Shown: positions 1 to 8,524 of the stretch, in pieces
How positions within the stretch are numbered: position 1 is the first letter of the stretch
Layout of the letters: each line of letters opens with the position of its first letter
Position numbers and translations under genes: made by a program
NCBI GenBank assembly: GCA_946481355.1
Contig: CAMLNH010000023.1
Coordinates: 1 to 14,530, forward strand
Reading direction: 5' to 3'
DNA: 14,530 nucleotides
Origin: an uncultured Curvibacter sp.
GTDB lineage: Bacteria > Pseudomonadota > Gammaproteobacteria > Burkholderiales > Burkholderiaceae
The notes under the pieces: model-generated
Seen by the model: the letters and a program-made list of their open reading frames with translations, nothing else
What the model was told of the DNA's origin: nothing
Databases searched by the model: none

Positions 1-197
1 GTGAGCAGCAGGTGGAGGTGGTTGTCCATCAGTACATAGGCGTGGATGGCCACTTCAAACAGTCGAGCCTGAGCCTCCAGCAGTTCCAGCATCTGCTGGC
101 GATCGGCCTGATCCAGAAAGATGGCTTGCCGGTTGTTGCCACGCTGGATGACGTGGTGCGGATAGCCGGGAACGCTGAGGCGGGGAAGTCGGGCCAT
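1..197 (-). CDS. REP-associated tyrosine transposase (RAYT, Y1/HUH family), N-terminal part, cut by window edge
   Basis: This is an open frame on the minus strand beginning with ATG at 195-197 and still open at position 1, so only about 65 codons are visible. The protein starts MARLPRLSVPGYPHHVIQRG and continues with a short linker, then ends near the edge with MDNHLHLLL. That His-hydrophobic-His sequence is the HUH metal-binding motif of Y1 single-strand DNA transposases (the IS200/TnpA_REP superfamily). The HHVIQRGNNRQ segment is typical of the single-copy domesticated RAYT branch, which is thought to mobilise or maintain REP palindromes. The catalytic tyrosine lies outside the window. No Shine-Dalgarno sequence precedes the ATG; a perfect inverted repeat (200-227) sits there instead. 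The family call is firm. Whether the gene is intact cannot be judged here. Confidence 0.88.
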   Translation of the reverse strand, partial: MARLPRLSVPGYPHHVIQRGNNRQAIFLDQADRQQMLELLEAQARLFEVAIHAYVLMDNHLHLLL

Positions 198-199
198 GG

Positions 200-227
200 T
201 GATGCGGCGGTGGAGTCCGCCGCATCA
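200..227. repeat. Perfect 11-bp inverted repeat next to the transposase start (REP-like or translational hairpin)
   Basis: The arms at 200-210 (tgatgcggcgg) and 217-227 (ccgccgcatca) are exact reverse complements separated by a 6-base loop (tggagt). The 3' arm as read on the minus strand ends only two bases before the transposase ATG. No T-run follows, so it does not look like an intrinsic terminator. RAYT genes are commonly flanked by REP palindromes, so this may be one of them. It may instead fold in the mRNA and limit translation of the transposase. A single copy is visible, so REP membership is not shown. Confidence 0.6.
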
Positions 228-266
228 TAGGCTGATTCTGACCCCGATTCAGCGAACCGGACCCGC

Positions 267-725
267 TCACATCTTGGGGGCCTTGGCCACGCGCACCTTG
301 CCACTGGTGGTAATCAGGATCACGGGTTCGCCGGGCTCGAACACTTCCGCCCCTTTGCCCTGGACGATCGCACGCCGCTCGCCATTCTTGAGCTGCACCA
401 GGATTTCGTAGGCTTCTTCACGCGTGCCGGCGCGTTCGATCACATTCCCAGCCACCGCGCCGGCCACCGCACCGACGATGCCGATGACCTGCGCCTCGCG
501 TTGCCCGCTGCCGGCACCGTAGCCGGCAATGCCGCCCACCGCGCCACCGGCCGCTGCGCCCACGCCCGACTGGCTGCCTTCGACCGTGACAGCACGCACC
601 GAGAGCACCACCGCGTCGACCACGGTCGACAGGCGCTGCGCATCGCCGCGCTGGATCACATCCGGGCTGCTGGTAGCGCATCCGGCCAGCACCAGCGCCA
701 AGCCCCATATCCAGAGTTTCTTCAT
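267..725 (-). CDS. Glycine-zipper (SlyB/17-kDa antigen-like) outer-membrane lipoprotein
   Basis: This 152-residue protein has a lipoprotein signal peptide: MKK, a hydrophobic run, then the lipobox LAGC with the lipidated cysteine at residue 16. Residues about 54-93 are a glycine/alanine-rich stretch with repeated GxxxG spacing (GAAAGGAVGG, then GIVGAVAGAVAG), the glycine-zipper 2TM pattern of the SlyB/Rickettsia 17-kDa antigen family. The C-terminal 50 residues look like a small beta domain. Cys16 is followed by Ala, which favours outer-membrane sorting. The ATG is preceded by AAAGG at 7 bases. The gene lies 45 bases after the methyltransferase gene on the same strand, so it could be read through from the upstream block or have its own promoter. 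Its role is probably envelope integrity, but the family is poorly defined. Confidence 0.82.
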   Translation of the reverse strand: MKKLWIWGLALVLAGCATSSPDVIQRGDAQRLSTVVDAVVLSVRAVTVEGSQSGVGAAAGGAVGGIAGYGAGSGQREAQVIGIVGAVAGAVAGNVIERAGTREEAYEILVQLKNGERRAIVQGKGAEVFEPGEPVILITTSGKVRVAKAPKM

Positions 726-747
726 GATTCAACCTTTGTCAGAACAA

Positions 748-764
748 GGCGCCTGCACCGCGCC
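748..764 (-). terminator. Weak terminator-like hairpin after the methyltransferase gene
   Basis: On the minus strand a 5-bp all-GC stem (GGCGC / GCGCC, loop of 7) lies just past the stop of the methyltransferase gene and is followed by TTGTTCT. Stem and T-run are both short, so any termination would be partial. It falls inside the 45-base gap before the lipoprotein gene. Confidence 0.3.
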
Positions 765-770
765 GACCTT

Positions 771-1673
771 TCATGCAACGCCGGCTGATTCCGGCGGTTG
801 ACCCGCGGGCAGGTGGAAACGGGTTTGCAGCATGCCCCCCAGACCAAACTGCTCCAGAATGTCACGCAGACGCTGCGCTGCGGCTCGTTTGCGCTGTCCC
901 GTGTAACGCGCCAGGATCAACTCGTTCTTGAGACTGTGCTCCCAGCCCACGAGTTCCGTTACCGTCACCTGGTAGCCCATGGCCTCCAGGTAAAGACAAC
1001 GCAGCACATTGGTGATCTGACTGCCAAGCTCACGGGTGTGCAGGGGATGGCGCCAGAGTTCAGCCAAGGGCGTCCGCGACAAGGACAGTGCCTTGCCCGC
1101 ATTCAGCGCACGTGCCACCTCGGCCTGGCAGCAGGGCACGAGCACCATGGCGCGGGCCTGCTTCTGCAAGCCGAAGGCGATGGCGTCGTCCGTGGCGGTG
1201 TCACAGGCGTGCAGGGCGGTGACGACATCGATGCGCTCGGGCAGCGTCTGCGACTGCATCGATTCGGCCACGGTGAGGTTGAGGAAGCTCATGCGATCAA
1301 AGCCCAGGCGCTGCGCCAGCTCGCGCGACTTCTGCACCAGCTCGCCCCGGGTCTCGATGCCGTAGACCTGGCCGGCACTGCGCTGACGGAAATAGAGGTC
1401 ATAGACAATGAAACCCAGATAGGACTTGCCGGCGCCATGATCGGCCAGCGTGATGCCCTGCCCTTCCTTCACGACAGTCTCGAGTGACTGCAGCAGCTCC
1501 TCGATGAAATGAAACAGGTGATAGACCTGCTTGAGCTTGCGTCGGCTGTCCTGGTTGATCTTGCCTTCGCGCGTCAGGATGTGCAGGGCCTGGAGCAGCT
1601 CGAGCGACTGCCCCTCGCGAAGGTCCAGCATCGACTGCACACTTTGTTCAGGCTGCGCCGGCCTTTTCTTCAT
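771..1673 (-). CDS. Class I SAM-dependent methyltransferase-fold protein (Methyltransf_32-like)
   Basis: This 300-residue cytoplasmic protein lacks any signal or membrane segment. A helical N-terminal third is followed by a Rossmann methyltransferase core. The SAM-binding glycine motif is LADHGAGKSYLGF (about 76-88), and the acidic residue ending strand 2 is E107 in GIETR. Later motifs are LHACDTATDDAI (about 154-165) and VPCCQAE (about 179-185). The LHxC and PCC elements resemble the METTL25/GSTCD-type Methyltransf_32 group; the substrate is unknown. The ATG forms an ATGA overlap with the stop of the DUF1415 gene and has GGGAG at 7 bases, so it is well expressed by coupling or on its own. 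It is the last gene of the coupled block. An RNA target is possible but is inference only. Confidence 0.75.
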   Translation of the reverse strand: MKKRPAQPEQSVQSMLDLREGQSLELLQALHILTREGKINQDSRRKLKQVYHLFHFIEELLQSLETVVKEGQGITLADHGAGKSYLGFIVYDLYFRQRSAGQVYGIETRGELVQKSRELAQRLGFDRMSFLNLTVAESMQSQTLPERIDVVTALHACDTATDDAIAFGLQKQARAMVLVPCCQAEVARALNAGKALSLSRTPLAELWRHPLHTRELGSQITNVLRCLYLEAMGYQVTVTELVGWEHSLKNELILARYTGQRKRAAAQRLRDILEQFGLGGMLQTRFHLPAGQPPESAGVA

Positions 1674-2272
1674 TGCGGGTCTCCCGGCGACTCATCTTTC
1701 AGGCCGCGTTCCAGCCCCAGGGCCTGCCAGCCGCTCAGCCCCAGCTCGCGCAGGCGCTGCATATTGCGCTCGTAGATCATCTCAGCCTCAGGGAAAGCAT
1801 CGACCGCGCGGTCGATGCTGGCTTCGCGCAGAAGGTGCAGGGTCGGGTACGGCGCACGGTTGCTGTAGTTGGTGATGTCCTCAGGCGAGGTGCCCGCAAA
1901 CCGGTACTGCGGATGAAAGCTGGCAATCTGCAGAACGCCCTGCAGGTCCAGCTCTTGCAGCAGCGCGTCGGCCTCGTCAAGGAAATCATTGAAATCGAGA
2001 AAATCGTTCAGACACCAGGGCGCCATCAGCAGCGTCGTGTCCCGCACCTCCGGGTCTGCCGCAGCCAGCGCCAGCAGCTCAAGCCGCAGCTCGTCGCGCA
2101 AAGTCCCAGCCTCACCCGCTGCACTCACAACCCAGTGGATCTGGCCCTTGACATGCACGCTCTTCGCAAAGGGACAGAGGTTGAGGCCGATCACAGCACG
2201 CTCCAGCCAGACCCGCATGTCCTGGCAGACGGCGTCGAACACCTCCGGTCGCAGAGCTGGTGTCGAATTCAT
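1670..2272 (-). CDS. DUF1415 family protein
   Basis: This 200-residue soluble protein has the family signature NLCPFA (about 31-36, with Cys33) and FHPQYRF (about 119-125); no enzyme activity is established for DUF1415. I chose the ATG at 2270-2272 because it has AGGAG at 6 bases and forms an ATGA overlap with the stop of the MFS gene. The reading frame stays open another 945 bases upstream, but that stretch is a shadow of the MFS gene. The stop overlaps the methyltransferase start by ATGA. The tight coupling on both sides suggests that the three products are needed together or at similar levels. The conserved cysteine and histidines could be catalytic or metal-binding, which is inference. 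Confidence 0.85.
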   Translation of the reverse strand: MNSTPALRPEVFDAVCQDMRVWLERAVIGLNLCPFAKSVHVKGQIHWVVSAAGEAGTLRDELRLELLALAAADPEVRDTTLLMAPWCLNDFLDFNDFLDEADALLQELDLQGVLQIASFHPQYRFAGTSPEDITNYSNRAPYPTLHLLREASIDRAVDAFPEAEMIYERNMQRLRELGLSGWQALGLERGLKDESPGDPQ

Positions 2273-3531
2273 GGCGAACTCCTGCGCCCCAGCTGCATGG
2301 CCAAGAACAAGCCCGCCAGCGAGCACAGGCCGGTGACGGCCCAGGTCCAGTGCCAGCCGCCCACCACGCTGGCCACCCAGGCCACGAGGGGCGGGCCGGC
2401 GAACTGCCCGATGGAGGCCCATTGCTGCATCCAGCCCACGGTGGTCGACACCGTGCCCTCGCCGGGTGCCAGGCGCACCGCCAGAGAGAACAAGGTTCCA
2501 GGAATCATGCCCCCCAGCATGGAGAACAGCAGGACTGCGGCAAAGCGCAGAACCGATGGCAGACCCTCGCCCTGCGCCGACAGCGGCCACACAAAGAATG
2601 CCAGCAAGGTGCCCAGTCCCATGACCGCAAAGCCGGTGTAAAGCAGGCTTTGAGGCCGGACACCCCGGCCCAGCAACCTTCCTGAGGCGATATTGCCCAC
2701 CATGTTGACGCCGGCCACCAGGGCGGTCAGTACCGCACTCAGGCCGCCCGCCACGCCGGCCTGGGCGTAGATCGTGGGCAGGAAGCCGATGACCGCCAAC
2801 CATTGGCCTGAGTACACGGCAAAACTCAGCGCGACCAGCCAGGGGCCTGGCGCGCGCAAGGTCTGCTGCAGACGCCCCCACCAACCCGATACCGCACCGG
2901 GCGACGACTGCGCCGCCAGTCTGCGCGTCCGATCCGACGGCACCCGCTGCAACACGCCGCCCGCCATGAACAGGGTCAGGCCCGCCAACAGCCACCACCA
3001 GAACTCCCAACCTGCCAACGCAATCACCAGCGGGCCGAACAGCAGCGCCAGGGCCGTGCCCAAGGGCATGTAAGCACCCCACAGACCCAGCATCGCACTC
3101 ATGCGCGCAGGCGGCACCAGCTGCCGGATCAGGCTGGGCGCAGGCATGGAGACGAGCAGGAAACCCAGCCCCTCCACGGCGCGCAGGACCAGCAGAGACT
3201 GGGCATCGCGCGCCCACCCCCCCAGCAGCGAGGCCAGCGTGAGCAACAACAGACCACTGACCATGCTGCGCTTGAGCCCCAGGGTGTCGGCCGACAGCCC
3301 CACGAGCAGACCCAAGGCCATCCCGGCGAGCTGTACAAGCGAGAGCAGAAAACCGGCCTCAAGCAGCGACACACCCAGCGCCTCACCCAGCGCCGGAAGG
3401 GCCGGTGAGAGCTTGCCCACGTGCAGCGCGGCGCTGACGCCTGCACCGATCACCACCCAGGCGCCCACCGTGTCCGCGTGTGTCACCGAGGTCGGCACGC
3501 GATGCTCGGGCAAAGCCATCTTCGCACTCAT
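2269..3531 (-). CDS. Major facilitator superfamily transporter (CynX/NimT-like)
   Basis: This 420-residue inner-membrane protein is hydrophobic throughout with about 12 predicted helices. An MFS motif-A-like loop, GLSADTLGLKRS (about 78-89), lies between helices 2 and 3, and the sequence splits into two six-helix halves around a charged loop near residue 200 (PSDRTRRL). Overall it resembles CynX/NimT-type or generic drug/anion MFS carriers, but the substrate cannot be read from sequence. I prefer the ATG at 3529-3531, because it makes an ATGA overlap with the dgt stop and has GGAG at 9 bases. A GTG two codons upstream (3537) is also possible. Its own stop overlaps the DUF1415 start by ATGA. 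Confidence 0.85.
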   Translation of the reverse strand: MSAKMALPEHRVPTSVTHADTVGAWVVIGAGVSAALHVGKLSPALPALGEALGVSLLEAGFLLSLVQLAGMALGLLVGLSADTLGLKRSMVSGLLLLTLASLLGGWARDAQSLLVLRAVEGLGFLLVSMPAPSLIRQLVPPARMSAMLGLWGAYMPLGTALALLFGPLVIALAGWEFWWWLLAGLTLFMAGGVLQRVPSDRTRRLAAQSSPGAVSGWWGRLQQTLRAPGPWLVALSFAVYSGQWLAVIGFLPTIYAQAGVAGGLSAVLTALVAGVNMVGNIASGRLLGRGVRPQSLLYTGFAVMGLGTLLAFFVWPLSAQGEGLPSVLRFAAVLLFSMLGGMIPGTLFSLAVRLAPGEGTVSTTVGWMQQWASIGQFAGPPLVAWVASVVGGWHWTWAVTGLCSLAGLFLAMQLGRRSSP

Positions 3532-4700
3532 GCCCACAAACTCCGGCCGGTGAGGCGCGCGTGCTCCCGGCTGGCGTAGCGGTCCGTCATGCCGGCGATG
3601 TAGTCGGCCACCACGCGTGCCACAGCGCTCTCGGCATCAGGCCGCTGCAGGGCAGCCTGCGCGCGGGCGGCATGCCCTGCCTGCATTTCCTGCGGCGCTG
3701 CGCGATAGCAGGCGAACAGCTCCAGGATGACCTGGCGTGCGAGCCCCATGGTCTGCATGACCTGCGGATGGCGGTACAGGTTCTGGAATAGGAATTTCTT
3801 GAGCGCCACGGAACGCTCCCGCATCTCCGTGCTGAAGGCCAGTTGGGGCGGCAGCGTCCGGGCGGCATCGGCGCTCGCCGGCCGGCTGGCATCCAGCCTG
3901 GCCTGTGTCGCGGCAATCACGTCATAGACCTGCGCGCTGAGCATGCGACGGATGCTTTCATAGAGCAGGCGTCGGCCCGCCTGAGCCTCTGCAAGTTGGG
4001 GGTGTTCCTGCAAGGCCTGCTGGCGATAGGTTTCGAACAGGGGCACCGACGCCAGCTGCTCCAGCGAGATCAGACCGGAGCGCACACCATCGTCGATGTC
4101 GTGCGCGTTGTAAGCAATCTCGTCGGCCAGATTGCACAGCTGCGCCTCCAGGCTGGGCTGCGTGCGGTCGAGGAAACGGCGGCCCACACCGCCCGGCTCC
4201 TGCGCTTCGATCTGCTCGGCATTGGAACGCGAGCAGTGCTTGAGGATGCCCTCGCGCGTTTCAAACGTCAGATTGAGGCCGTCGAATTCCGGGTAACGCT
4301 CTTCCAGCTGATCGACCACACGCAAGCTCTGCAGGTTGTGCTCAAAGCCACCGTACCCGGCCATGCATTCGTTGAGTGCATCCTGCCCAACATGGCCAAA
4401 AGGTGTGTGCCCGAGGTCGTGCGCCAGGGCGATCGCCTCCACGAGGTCCTCATTCAAACCTAGCGAACGTGCGATCGACCGCCCCAGTTGCGCCACCTCC
4501 AGCGAATGGGTGAGCCGTGTGCGAAAGAGGTCACCCTCGTGGTTCAGGAAGACTTGGGTCTTGTAGACGAGCCGACGAAACGCCGTCGAATGCACGATGC
4601 GATCGCGGTCACGTTGATACTCGGTGCGCGTGGGGGCGGCCGCTTCGGGATGGCGCCTCCCTCGCGTGCGTGCGGGGTCACTGGCGTAGGCAGCAGGCAT
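3528..4700 (-). CDS. dgt: dGTPase-like dNTP triphosphohydrolase
   Basis: This HD-domain phosphohydrolase of 390 residues hydrolyses dNTPs, classically dGTP, to the deoxynucleoside and triphosphate, and so affects dNTP pools. The metal-binding HD signature is complete: H65 (in LTHSLE), H94-D95 (in [11 protein letters not shown]) and D193 (in [13 protein letters not shown]). The N-terminal RGRRHPE and the [15 protein letters not shown] segment are typical of the dGTPase-like subfamily. Earlier in-frame starts exist, up to 4724. The ATG at 4698-4700 is chosen because GAGG lies 6 bases upstream and it gives the usual short N-terminus. It begins inside aroB, a 23-base overlap, and its stop overlaps the MFS start. 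The exact nucleotide preference is not predictable. Confidence 0.93.
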   Translation of the reverse strand: MPAAYASDPARTRGRRHPEAAAPTRTEYQRDRDRIVHSTAFRRLVYKTQVFLNHEGDLFRTRLTHSLEVAQLGRSIARSLGLNEDLVEAIALAHDLGHTPFGHVGQDALNECMAGYGGFEHNLQSLRVVDQLEERYPEFDGLNLTFETREGILKHCSRSNAEQIEAQEPGGVGRRFLDRTQPSLEAQLCNLADEIAYNAHDIDDGVRSGLISLEQLASVPLFETYRQQALQEHPQLAEAQAGRRLLYESIRRMLSAQVYDVIAATQARLDASRPASADAARTLPPQLAFSTEMRERSVALKKFLFQNLYRHPQVMQTMGLARQVILELFACYRAAPQEMQAGHAARAQAALQRPDAESAVARVVADYIAGMTDRYASREHARLTGRSLWA

Positions 4701-5808
4701 CAATGACCTCGCGCACCAGCGCATCGGGCGCGCCGCGCACGCCGGCTCGCCCGGGCGCCTCGATCACGACAAACCTGATCTCGCCGGCCTCGGACTTCTT
4801 GTCCAGCCGCATCAGTTCCAGGTAACGCCCGGGGTTGTCGTCGGCATCGAGCGAGGGACCGACAACAGGCAAGCCCGCACGTTCGATGAGCACACGCAGC
4901 CGCCTCACGAAGGCCGCATCCACCAGCCCCAGACGATGCGAAAGGGTCGCGGCCATCACCATGCCACAGCCCACGCCTTCGCCATGCAGCCAAGCACCGT
5001 AGCCCAGACCGGCCTCGATCGCATGCCCGAAGGTGTGTCCGAAATTGAGTATCGCCCGCAGACCCGATTCACGCTCGTCCTGCCCCACCACATCGGCCTT
5101 GATCTCGCAGCTGCGGCGCACGGCGTGCGCCAGCGCGGAGACATCACGTGCACGCAGCGCGTCCATATGCTGCTCCAACCAGTCCAGCAGGGCCATGTCG
5201 GCAATCGGACCGTACTTGATGACTTCCGCGAGCCCGGCACTGAGCTCACGCTCCGGAAGCGTCTTGAGCGTATCGAGGTCACAAATGACCCGCTGCGGCT
5301 GATAGAAGGCGCCGATCATGTTCTTGCCCAGCGGGTGGTTGATAGCCGTCTTGCCGCCGACCGACGAGTCCACTTGGGCGAGCAATGTCGTAGGAATCTG
5401 AACGAACGGTATGCCGCGCATATAGCTGGCGGCGGCAAAGCCCGTCATGTCACCGACCACACCACCGCCCAGGGCGTACAGGACCGTCTTGCGATCACAC
5501 CCTTTTTCCAGCAGCGCATCGAAGATGCGATTCAGCGTCTGCCAATCCTTGTAAGCCTCGCCATCAGGCAGTGCCACCACATGCACCCGCGGGTAGAGCA
5601 CGCCGAGCTGCTGCCGCAAGGTCTCTGCGCACAAGGGGGCCACGGTCTCATTGCTGACGATCAGGGCCTGGGACGCCCGCGGCAAACCGGCGTAGCTGGA
5701 CGCCTGCGCCAGCAGCCCACTACCGATCAGGATGGGGTAGCTGCGCTCACCCAGCGGGATCTGGAGCGGTTGGATCACTGCGGATTCTGAAATCGTGTTT
5801 TCGGACAT
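4678..5808 (-). CDS. aroB: 3-dehydroquinate synthase
   Basis: AroB converts DAHP to 3-dehydroquinate, the second step of the shikimate pathway, in the cytoplasm using NAD and a divalent metal. The 376-residue length is normal. NAD-binding elements are DGEAYKDW (about 82-89), GGGVVGD (about 114-120) and [16 protein letters not shown] (about 139-154). The metal ligands are E195 ([10 protein letters not shown]), H258 (NFGHTFGH) and H275 (LHGEG). The start is ATG at 5808, where an AGAGG lies only one base before the ATG, an unusually close spacing. No better in-frame start is visible nearby. The gene follows aroK by 50 bases and overlaps dgt by 23. The aroK-aroB pairing places two steps of one pathway in a single unit. 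Confidence 0.97.
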   Translation of the reverse strand: MSENTISESAVIQPLQIPLGERSYPILIGSGLLAQASSYAGLPRASQALIVSNETVAPLCAETLRQQLGVLYPRVHVVALPDGEAYKDWQTLNRIFDALLEKGCDRKTVLYALGGGVVGDMTGFAAASYMRGIPFVQIPTTLLAQVDSSVGGKTAINHPLGKNMIGAFYQPQRVICDLDTLKTLPERELSAGLAEVIKYGPIADMALLDWLEQHMDALRARDVSALAHAVRRSCEIKADVVGQDERESGLRAILNFGHTFGHAIEAGLGYGAWLHGEGVGCGMVMAATLSHRLGLVDAAFVRRLRVLIERAGLPVVGPSLDADDNPGRYLELMRLDKKSEAGEIRFVVIEAPGRAGVRGAPDALVREVIDACCLRQ

Positions 5809-5858
5809 GCCTCTAGTTTAGGCCAGCTGCCCACCCGGCCCAGGGCAAGGCGATGAGG

Positions 5859-6404
5859 TCAGGCCCTGGGCAGTACGCCCGCAAGCTCCAGCTGCATGAC
5901 GATCATATTGACCAGGGTCGAAACTGAGGGACGCCCGGTGTCAATGATGAAGTGCGCAGTCTCACGGTAGAGTGGATCGCGTTGCGTGTAGAGATCGCGC
6001 AGGCGTTGCTGGGGATCCTGCACCTGCAGCAATGGCCTCTGCGTATCGTGGCGCAGACGGCGCATCAGCTCCTCGGGCGTGGATTTGAGGTAAATCACCT
6101 GTCCCCTTTGGCGCAGATGCTCCCGATTGCGCTGCCGAAGGACGGCGCCGCCGCCTGTGGACAGCACACCGCCCGACTGCGTCAACTCGTCGATGACTTC
6201 CGCCTCGATGTCGCGGAAGCGGTCCTCACCTTCGCGCTCGAAAAACTCGCGGATCGGACAGCCCAGCCGCTGCTCGATCACGTGGTCCGAATCCGCGAAT
6301 GAAAGATGCAGACGGCGGGCCAGCTGTCGGCCCACGGTCGACTTGCCGGAGCCCGGCAAGCCGATCAGGCTGATCGACAGGGGCTTGCTGAGGTCCGGGC
6401 TCAA
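5859..6404 (-). CDS. aroK: Shikimate kinase, TTG start
   Basis: This 181-residue kinase phosphorylates shikimate to shikimate 3-phosphate using ATP. The P-loop is GLPGSGKST (15-23). The Mg/shikimate aspartates are D38 and D40 in FADSD, the shikimate-binding arginine is R64 in FRDIE, the GGG loop is 84-86, and the lid arginine is R123 in QRPLL. The start codon is TTG at 6402-6404, overlapping the pilQ stop as TTGA. No ATG or GTG is found in frame nearby, and no convincing Shine-Dalgarno sequence precedes it, so translation probably depends on ribosomes finishing pilQ. A start a few codons further upstream within pilQ is not excluded. All catalytic residues are present. Confidence 0.95.
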   Translation of the reverse strand: MSPDLSKPLSISLIGLPGSGKSTVGRQLARRLHLSFADSDHVIEQRLGCPIREFFEREGEDRFRDIEAEVIDELTQSGGVLSTGGGAVLRQRNREHLRQRGQVIYLKSTPEELMRRLRHDTQRPLLQVQDPQQRLRDLYTQRDPLYRETAHFIIDTGRPSVSTLVNMIVMQLELAGVLPRA

Positions 6405-8524
6405 CGCAGCGAGGTGCGATCCGTCAACGCCTTGGGCGTGATGAAGACCAGCAACTCCCGCTTCTCCGACCTCTTGACCTTGTTGCGGAACAGGACTCCC
6501 AAGCCGGGCAAATCGCCAAAGAAGGGAATCTTGGCCGTGTCCTCCTGCTCGGTCTGCGTGAAGATGCCGCCGATCACCACGGTACCACCATTTTCGACCA
6601 GCACCTGGGTTTTGACGTGCTTGGTATCGATGGCGAACCCGGCCGGGGTCGACTGCCCCACCGTATCCTTGTTGATATCCAGATCCAGAATCACGCTGCC
6701 TTCCGGTGTGATCTGAGGCGTCACTTCCAGCATGAGGTTGGCCTTGCGGAAGGCAATCGACGTAGCCCCACTCGCCGATGCAATTTGGTAGGGAAGCTCC
6801 GTACCCTGCTCGATGACAGCCTTGACCTTGTCGGCAGTCACCACGCGCGGGCTGGACACCACCTTGCCTTTGCCGTCAGCCTCGAGCGCGGAAATCTCAA
6901 GGTTCAGGAAACGCGCTGCGTTCTCCCCAAAAATAGACACCGCAAAAGTCCCGACGTTCGCTCCCAGAAGGGCGGTCGCGGGCAAGTTGACAAAGGTGCC
7001 ATTGGTGGTTCCGGCCGTGGTTGCATTGTAGGTCGGACCGAAGTCCACGCCACGGCCAGAGCCAGCGCCGATCTGGTCCATACCGCCACCCAGGCGGACA
7101 CCAAGGGATTTCCCGAAAACATCCGATGCCTCGACAATACGCGCCTCAATCAGGACCTGGCGAACCGGAACATCGATCTTGGCAATCAGATCCTGGATCT
7201 GCTCCAGTTTGCTCCCAATGTCAGTCACAAAAAGCTGATTGGTCCTGGTTTCGGCAATGACACTGCCCCGGGCACTAACAATGCGACTGGTCACCCCCCC
7301 GGCCCCCGGCACCGAGCCCGTTCCCATGAGACCCCGCTGCACATCGAGTGCCTTGGCATAGTTCAGTTGAAAGGACTGGGTGCGCAGAGGCTCCAAGGTT
7401 TCCAAGGCAGCATTGGCCTCACGCTCCAGCTTTTCCTTGGCCAGAATCTCATCCTTGGGCGCAATCCACAGCACATTGCCGTTCTTGCGTAAACCCAGCC
7501 CTTTGGACTGCAAAATGATTTCCAGAGCCTGATCCCAGGGCACGTCCTGCAGGCGCAAGGTCACATTGCCGGTCACAGAGTCTGACGTCACGACGTTGAA
7601 GTTGGTGAAATCGGCGATCACCTGCAACAAGGCACGAATCTCGATGTTCTGGAAATTCAGGGACAGCTTCTGCCCCGTGTATCCCGGCCCTTGGGTCAAT
7701 TTCGTGGGATCTACACGCTGGGGTTTGACCTCGACGACAAACTGCTCGTCGCTCTGGTAGGCACTGTGCTCCCAGTTCCCCTTGGGCTCGATCACCATGC
7801 GCACGCGATCACCGACCTGGAAGGCTGTGACCGTTTGCACAGGCGTCCCAAAATCACTGACATCAAGCTTGCGACGCAGGCCTTCGGGCAAACTGGATTT
7901 CATGAACTCAACCACCAGAGTCTGGCCGCTTTGGCGGATATCCACACCTACCTGGCTGTTGGGAAGCGCCACCACGACCCGTCCGGATCCACTGACACCC
8001 CGCCGGAAATCCAGATCCTTGAGCGGCAAGGTTTCACGGCTCTTGTTTTCGGCAAAGGCTGGAGCGGGGCCTGCCGGGGTAGCCGTTGCCGCCACGGGCT
8101 CCAGCGTCACCAGCAGCGACTGCCCTTGCAATTCGGCCTTGTAATTGGTCGCCTGTCGCAGATTGAGCACCACACGCGTACGGTCCCCTGCCGGAATCAT
8201 GTTGATGGACTGCAGATTGCCCTGATTCACGTCGATCGTGGAACGCCCCATCACATTGCCCACGCCCGCGAAGTCCAGCGCGATCTTGGCGGGCGACTTG
8301 ATCGAAAAGCCGTGAGGCACAGCTTTCAGCGGTTGGGACAGATCGATCTTGACGACCTCCACCCCGCCTTGCAACGACCCTGAAACCGCCTGGATGATGG
8401 GCATTCCCGAGGCAGCCGCAGGCGAACTCTCGTTTGCAACTTGCGCATGCAGCGCCGACACGGCGAGCAGCGAACCCAGCACAGCCACCACCCAGCGTGT
8501 TGCCGACAATTTCTGTTTCTTCAT
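6401..8524 (-). CDS. pilQ: Type IV pilus secretin
   Basis: PilQ forms the outer-membrane channel through which the type IV pilus passes. The 707-residue product has a signal peptide (MKKQKLS, hydrophobic run, likely cleavage after ALHA at about 27). Two AMIN domains bind peptidoglycan (about 45-145 and 165-270). The STN/N0 domain is about 285-360, the secretin N1 domain about 383-455 and the secretin beta-barrel about 465-700. The barrel includes the typical VVIGGIFT and IPFFGDLPGLGVLF motifs. The start at 8524 is set by AGGAG at 8 bases, the signal peptide, and an ATGA overlap with pilP. A longer frame to 8569 would bury the signal peptide. The stop overlaps the TTG of aroK. Confidence 0.97.
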   Translation of the reverse strand: MKKQKLSATRWVVAVLGSLLAVSALHAQVANESSPAAASGMPIIQAVSGSLQGGVEVVKIDLSQPLKAVPHGFSIKSPAKIALDFAGVGNVMGRSTIDVNQGNLQSINMIPAGDRTRVVLNLRQATNYKAELQGQSLLVTLEPVAATATPAGPAPAFAENKSRETLPLKDLDFRRGVSGSGRVVVALPNSQVGVDIRQSGQTLVVEFMKSSLPEGLRRKLDVSDFGTPVQTVTAFQVGDRVRMVIEPKGNWEHSAYQSDEQFVVEVKPQRVDPTKLTQGPGYTGQKLSLNFQNIEIRALLQVIADFTNFNVVTSDSVTGNVTLRLQDVPWDQALEIILQSKGLGLRKNGNVLWIAPKDEILAKEKLEREANAALETLEPLRTQSFQLNYAKALDVQRGLMGTGSVPGAGGVTSRIVSARGSVIAETRTNQLFVTDIGSKLEQIQDLIAKIDVPVRQVLIEARIVEASDVFGKSLGVRLGGGMDQIGAGSGRGVDFGPTYNATTAGTTNGTFVNLPATALLGANVGTFAVSIFGENAARFLNLEISALEADGKGKVVSSPRVVTADKVKAVIEQGTELPYQIASASGATSIAFRKANLMLEVTPQITPEGSVILDLDINKDTVGQSTPAGFAIDTKHVKTQVLVENGGTVVIGGIFTQTEQEDTAKIPFFGDLPGLGVLFRNKVKRSEKRELLVFITPKALTDRTSLR

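Noticed and set aside
2273..3217. Open frame on the minus strand extending the DUF1415 gene by 315 codons (total 515)
   Set aside because: It lies wholly in an alternate frame of the MFS gene, has Gly/Ala/Arg-rich low-complexity composition, and DUF1415 has its own well-placed ATG and AGGAG.
4936..5790. 284-codon plus-strand open frame across aroB
   Set aside because: It is antisense to an intact aroB in a codon-phase shadow and has no family resemblance.
6617..7492. 291-codon plus-strand open frame across pilQ
   Set aside because: It is antisense to the pilQ secretin domains, with shadow-like composition and no credible ribosome site.
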